A DNA stretch of 17,637 nucleotides from NCBI GenBank assembly GCA_023398855.1, contig JAEWRS010000079.1, forward strand, positions 1 through 17,637, read 5' to 3'. The notes under the pieces were generated by a model. It saw only the letters and a list, made by a program, of their open reading frames with translations. It was not told where the DNA came from and ran no database searches. Within the stretch, counting starts at the first letter, position 1. Each line of letters opens with the position of its first letter. Shown here piece after piece: positions 14,416 through 17,637 of the stretch. The position numbers were made by a program, and so were the translations under genes. This stretch comes from Bacillota bacterium. Its GTDB lineage: Bacteria; Bacillota; Clostridia; Lachnospirales; Lachnospiraceae.

Positions 14416-15766
14416 GGAAGCATGCAATGAGGGAGGAAGCAGGGAAATTGCACTGGAGATCCTGCTTGAGATCCTGGAACGGGGGAGCTATAGCCATATC
14501 GTTCTTCGCCAGGCCTTAAATAAATATCAGTACCTAAGTAAATCAGATCGGGCCTTTATTTCCAGAATAGCGGAGGGGACTGTGGAATACCTGATTCAGA
14601 TCGATTACGTCATCGGTTCATTTTCCAGTATCAAGGTTCAGAAAATGAAGCCGGTGATACGGACCATTCTGCGCATGTCAGTTTACCAGCTTCTTTATAT
14701 GGACCGCGTCCCTGACTCAGCCGTGTGCAATGAAGCGGTTAAGCTTGCTGTAAAGCGTAAATTTGCAGGATTAAAAGGTTTTGTAAATGGTGTGCTCAGG
14801 AATGTTTCAAGAAATAAAGAGGACCTTTCCTGGCCGGATGACTCCATACGTTATTCCATGCCTTCCTGGATTGTAACCTTGTGGGAAGAGACCTATGGCA
14901 GGGAAACCGCTGTCACCATGATGGAATCTTTTTTAAAGAATAAAAAAACAATGGTCCGCTGCAATTTTACAAAGGCATCTAAAGAGAAAATACTGAGCAG
15001 CTTAAGAAACCAGGGAGCCGAAGTGAGTGAGTCCGGTATTTCGAAAGAAGTGCTTTGTATCGAAAAATACGATTATCTGGAAGGTCTGGAGGCATTTCAA
15101 AAAGGATATATTCAGGTTCAGGATCTAAGTTCCAGCTTTGTGGGGGAAATAGCGGCCCCACAGAAAGGCGATTATGTGATTGATGTCTGCGGTTCACCCG
15201 GAGGTAAGAGCATTCATATTGCAGATAAGCTGGATGGGACTGGTATGGTGGAGGTACGTGACCTGACCCTTTCAAAAATTGAAATGGTCCAGGAAAATAT
15301 AAAAAGATGCGGATTTTCTAATATCAGGACAAAGGTGCAGGATGCCCTTGTCATTGATCCGGATTCCGCGGAAAAGGCGGATATCGTCATTGCTGACTTA
15401 CCCTGTTCAGGACTGGGGATTATTGGACGAAAGCCAGATATTAAATACCGTTTGAAGCCGGAGGATTTAGAAGCTCTCGCAACTCTTCAGCGGGAGATAT
15501 TGTCTATCGTTCAAACTTATGTAAAACCAGGCGGACGGCTGATTTTCAGCACATGTACCATTAACAGGAGAGAAAACGAAGAAAATGCCCAGTGGTTCAT
15601 TGACCATTTTCCATTTGAGTGTGTGGATTTGAAAGGAAGACTGGGAGAAGAACTGGATTCTGCCGCTGTAAGACAGGAATATATACAGCTTCTGCCGGGG
15701 ATTCATCCGTGTGACGGATTCTTTATTGCAGCATTCCAAAAAAAGACAGGCTGCCTTAGCGGTTAA
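14405..15766 (+). CDS. rsmB: 16S rRNA m5C967 methyltransferase (RsmB)
   Basis: RsmB methylates C967 (E. coli numbering) of 16S rRNA using S-adenosylmethionine. The 453-residue product has an N-terminal NusB-like RNA-binding domain (about 10-140) and a C-terminal Rossmann methyltransferase domain. The two cysteines of m5C enzymes are C334 in DLPCSG and C384 in STCT, spaced as in E. coli RsmB. The SAM-binding motif reads DVCGSPGGKS (260-269) instead of the usual DxCAAPGGKT, a conservative change. The ATG overlaps the end of the zinc peptidase gene by 11 nt, and its GGAGG (14392-14396) lies inside that gene, which points to coupled translation. rlmN starts 27 nt after the stop. Confidence 0.94.
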   Translation: MMTKEACNEGGSREIALEILLEILERGSYSHIVLRQALNKYQYLSKSDRAFISRIAEGTVEYLIQIDYVIGSFSSIKVQKMKPVIRTILRMSVYQLLYMDRVPDSAVCNEAVKLAVKRKFAGLKGFVNGVLRNVSRNKEDLSWPDDSIRYSMPSWIVTLWEETYGRETAVTMMESFLKNKKTMVRCNFTKASKEKILSSLRNQGAEVSESGISKEVLCIEKYDYLEGLEAFQKGYIQVQDLSSSFVGEIAAPQKGDYVIDVCGSPGGKSIHIADKLDGTGMVEVRDLTLSKIEMVQENIKRCGFSNIRTKVQDALVIDPDSAEKADIVIADLPCSGLGIIGRKPDIKYRLKPEDLEALATLQREILSIVQTYVKPGGRLIFSTCTINRRENEENAQWFIDHFPFECVDLKGRLGEELDSAAVRQEYIQLLPGIHPCDGFFIAAFQKKTGCLSG

Positions 15767-15793
15767 ACCTTGGGCAGAATAGAGGAACGTAGT

Positions 15794-16867
15794 ATGGATA
15801 AGATTGATATAAAATCTATGGAAATAGATGCGCTGACAGCCTTTTTAGTGTCTATTGGAGAAAAGCCATTCCGTGCAAAGCAGCTCTATGAGTGGCTGCA
15901 CAGGAAGCTGGCAGGCGGTTTTGATGAAATGACCAATCTTCCCAACTCCCTGAAGGAGAAGCTGCTGCAGCTGACAGAGCTCTCTTCCCTTACCGTTGTT
16001 GAGAAAAAGATTTCTAAAATAGATGGTACGAGAAAATACTTATTTGCTCTTTCCGACGGGAATGTGATTGAAAGCGTTTTGATGAAATACAAGCATGGTA
16101 ATTCTGTCTGTATTTCATCCCAGGTAGGCTGCCGCATGGGCTGCCGGTTCTGTGCCTCTACCCTTGACGGCTTAGAGAGAAATCTAAGCCCGTCGGAGAT
16201 GCTTGATCAGATATACCAGATCCAGAAGCTCACCGGAGAACGGGTTTCCAATGTGGTTGTTATGGGATCCGGGGAGCCATTAGATAATTATGATTATCTG
16301 GTTCAGTTCATCCGCATGCTTACAGATGCTAATGGGTTAAATATCAGTCAGCGCAACATAACGGTTTCTACTTGCGGCATTGTGCCGGGAATCCTCCGGC
16401 TGGCTGATGAAGATTTACAGATTACTCTGGCATTGTCTCTTCATGCTCCAAACGATGAAGTCAGAAAAACTCTGATGCCTGTGGCAAACCGTTTCCCGTT
16501 AAGGGAAGTATTAAAGGCCTGTCAGACGTATTTTGAAAAAACTGGACGAAGGCTGACCTTTGAGTACAGTCTGGTAAGCGGCATCAACGATAATTTAAAA
16601 GAAGCTTCGGCTTTGGCCGCTCTTTTAAAAGACCAGCACGGCCATGTGAATCTCATTCCGGTCAACCCTATTAAAGAACGGGATTTCGTACAGTCAGACA
16701 GGAAAGCTATTGAAGCATTTAAAAATCTTCTTGAAAAAAGCGGAATTAATGTTACTATAAGAAGAGAAATGGGACGGGATATTAACGGTGCCTGCGGGCA
16801 GTTGAGAAAAAGTTTTTTGACCGAATCAATAAAGTCCCCTGATTTAAAAACCCAAAGTATTCATTAA
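15794..16867 (+). CDS. rlmN: 23S rRNA m2A2503 methyltransferase, radical SAM (RlmN)
   Basis: RlmN adds a methyl group to C2 of A2503 in 23S rRNA (and A37 of some tRNAs) by radical SAM chemistry. The 357-residue product has the [4Fe-4S] motif CRMGCRFC (C113, C117, C120). The two extra catalytic cysteines are C106 in VCISSQ and C334 in GACGQL, corresponding to C118 and C355 of E. coli. GSGEPLDNYD is the SAM-binding GEP motif. I chose the ATG at 15794 because AGAGGAA (15781-15787) precedes it by six bases; a TTG at 15770 would add eight residues and overlap that site. The presence of A2503 C2 methylation chemistry, and an alanine-free cysteine set, argues for housekeeping RlmN over the resistance enzyme Cfr, as does the gene order. 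Confidence 0.96.
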   Translation: MDKIDIKSMEIDALTAFLVSIGEKPFRAKQLYEWLHRKLAGGFDEMTNLPNSLKEKLLQLTELSSLTVVEKKISKIDGTRKYLFALSDGNVIESVLMKYKHGNSVCISSQVGCRMGCRFCASTLDGLERNLSPSEMLDQIYQIQKLTGERVSNVVVMGSGEPLDNYDYLVQFIRMLTDANGLNISQRNITVSTCGIVPGILRLADEDLQITLALSLHAPNDEVRKTLMPVANRFPLREVLKACQTYFEKTGRRLTFEYSLVSGINDNLKEASALAALLKDQHGHVNLIPVNPIKERDFVQSDRKAIEAFKNLLEKSGINVTIRREMGRDINGACGQLRKSFLTESIKSPDLKTQSIH

Positions 16868-16911
16868 TGGGTGAGGGAACTTCTAATATCAGGAGTGAAG
16901 AGGGAGTGAGA

Positions 16912-16923
16912 ATGAAACAATGA
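16912..16923 (+). other. Three-codon mini-ORF overlapping the phosphatase start
   Basis: ATG-AAA-CAA-TGA begins five bases after GGGAG (16902-16906), an ideal spacing. Its TGA overlaps the ATG of the phosphatase gene (16920) in an ATGA arrangement. The same GGGAG is 13 bases from the phosphatase ATG, which is long. The mini-ORF may recruit ribosomes that then restart on the phosphatase. It could also be chance, as such short ORFs are common. Confidence 0.3.
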
Positions 16924-17637
16924 AGGCTTGCGCTATGACGGATACCGGAAGAGTCCGCACGGCCAATCAGGATTATGTCTATGCCCAGACAGAGTCTTTG
17001 GGAACATTTCCCAATCTTTTTTTGGTTGCTGACGGCATGGGTGGTCATCAGGCCGGGGATTATGCCTCCAGATTTATTGCCGAGAATCTGGTAGAACACT
17101 TAAAACAGGCGGATTCGCCTGGCATTGTTCCGCTTCTACGGGAGGGGATCTTAAAAGTCAACGGAATGCTTTATCAGGAATCCATGAAAAATGCAGAATT
17201 TAATGGTATGGGAACCACCCTGGTAGCTGCTGTAATTGAGGACTCTGCCATGTATGTGGCTAATGTGGGAGACAGCCGCCTGTATCTGGTGAGAAACCGG
17301 CTGCAGCAGATCACAAAGGATCATTCCTACGTGGAAGAGCTGGTGTCTTTAGGTCAGCTGGAGCGGGGGAGCAGGGATTACCGGGAAAAAAAGAATATTA
17401 TTACAAGAGCGGTTGGTACAGAGGATAAGCTGGAGATTGATTTTTTTGAAGTCAGCCTGGAGCCGGGAGACTATGTGCTCATGTGTTCCGATGGACTCAG
17501 CAACATGCTGGAGGACGCTGAGATGGAAGAAATTATCTGCTCAGAACTGGAGCTGCCGGAAAAGGCAGAAAAATTAATTACAGTAGCCAATGACAATGGG
17601 GGGAAGGACAATATAGCTGTTGTTTTGATTGAACCCG
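16920..17637 (+). CDS. prpC: PP2C-family Ser/Thr protein phosphatase (Stp/PrpC), 3' end cut
   Basis: The window contains 239 codons of a PPM/PP2C phosphatase, a Mn/Mg-dependent enzyme that removes phosphate from Ser/Thr residues; the family averages about 245 residues, so only the tail is missing. Metal-binding and family motifs are complete: D18 in ANQDY, DGMGGH at 38-43, GTT at 98-100, VGDSR with D118, SDGLSN with D191, and GGKDNIA with D230. The start at 16920 is the only possible one after an in-frame TGA at 16896, unless the ATG at 16935 is used. In B. subtilis the same position after rlmN is held by prpC, followed by the PASTA kinase gene prkC. A kinase gene is therefore expected just beyond the right edge, and the pair would act on cell-wall and translation proteins. 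Confidence 0.95.
   Translation, partial: MKACAMTDTGRVRTANQDYVYAQTESLGTFPNLFLVADGMGGHQAGDYASRFIAENLVEHLKQADSPGIVPLLREGILKVNGMLYQESMKNAEFNGMGTTLVAAVIEDSAMYVANVGDSRLYLVRNRLQQITKDHSYVEELVSLGQLERGSRDYREKKNIITRAVGTEDKLEIDFFEVSLEPGDYVLMCSDGLSNMLEDAEMEEIICSELELPEKAEKLITVANDNGGKDNIAVVLIEP

Noticed and set aside
1..17637. Mobile elements, CRISPR, toxin-antitoxin, defence or biosynthetic cluster
   Set aside because: I looked on both strands for transposases, repeats with regular spacing, small paired genes and foreign composition and found none; almost every base is in recognised housekeeping genes.

Overview
The window looks like a chromosomal housekeeping region from a low-to-mid-GC Firmicute, most probably a Lachnospiraceae/Clostridium cluster XIVa member (Lacrimispora-like). 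I infer this from strong AGGAGG-type ribosome binding sites, codon use, the Clostridia-style order priA-def-fmt-zinc peptidase-rsmB-rlmN-PP2C phosphatase, and an fhs gene typical of anaerobes with a folate C1 pathway. I could not run a search, so the genus is a guess. I saw no tRNA, rRNA, CRISPR array, insertion sequence or prophage gene.

Layout. Positions 1-1379 on the minus strand carry a citrate synthase gene and, one codon after its TAG stop, the first 14 codons of another gene that runs off the window. Positions 1380-1702 are a divergent control region with a good sigma-A-type promoter on each strand and a hairpin in the citrate synthase leader. Everything to the right is on the plus strand. 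First come tepA (a ClpP-fold protease) and ftsK/spoIIIE (DNA translocase). Then follow fhs (formate-tetrahydrofolate ligase), murE and murF (peptidoglycan precursor ligases), priA (replication restart helicase), def and fmt (removal and addition of the formyl group), a YugP-type membrane zinc peptidase, rsmB and rlmN (rRNA methyltransferases), and a PP2C-type Ser/Thr phosphatase cut by the window end a few residues short of its usual length. Gaps between plus-strand genes are mostly 2-60 nt and I see no convincing intrinsic terminator, so ftsK to the phosphatase may be read as one or a few long transcripts.

Functional theme. The genes join cell-wall precursor synthesis, chromosome translocation and replication restart to translation. 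Fhs makes 10-formyl-THF, the donor used by Fmt to formylate initiator tRNA; Def removes that formyl group; RsmB and RlmN modify rRNA. In other Firmicutes the PP2C phosphatase is followed by a PrkC-type kinase, which would lie just past the right edge.

The most notable anomaly is in ftsK. Its reading frame is interrupted by a single in-frame TAG at 3261-3263, exactly between the membrane domain and the cytoplasmic motor. The same frame resumes at once, and a strong internal Shine-Dalgarno sequence and ATG lie 72 nt downstream. This could be a sequencing error, a nonsense mutation, or a truly split or read-through gene. Smaller points are a hairpin in the citrate synthase leader that repeats the gene's own ribosome-binding sequence, a three-codon mini-ORF overlapping the phosphatase start, a 16-bp stem-loop without a U-tract between murE and murF, and a DNSR variant of the amino-acid-selecting DNPR motif in MurE. 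No new multi-gene system is evident; apart from ftsK the window is conventional.
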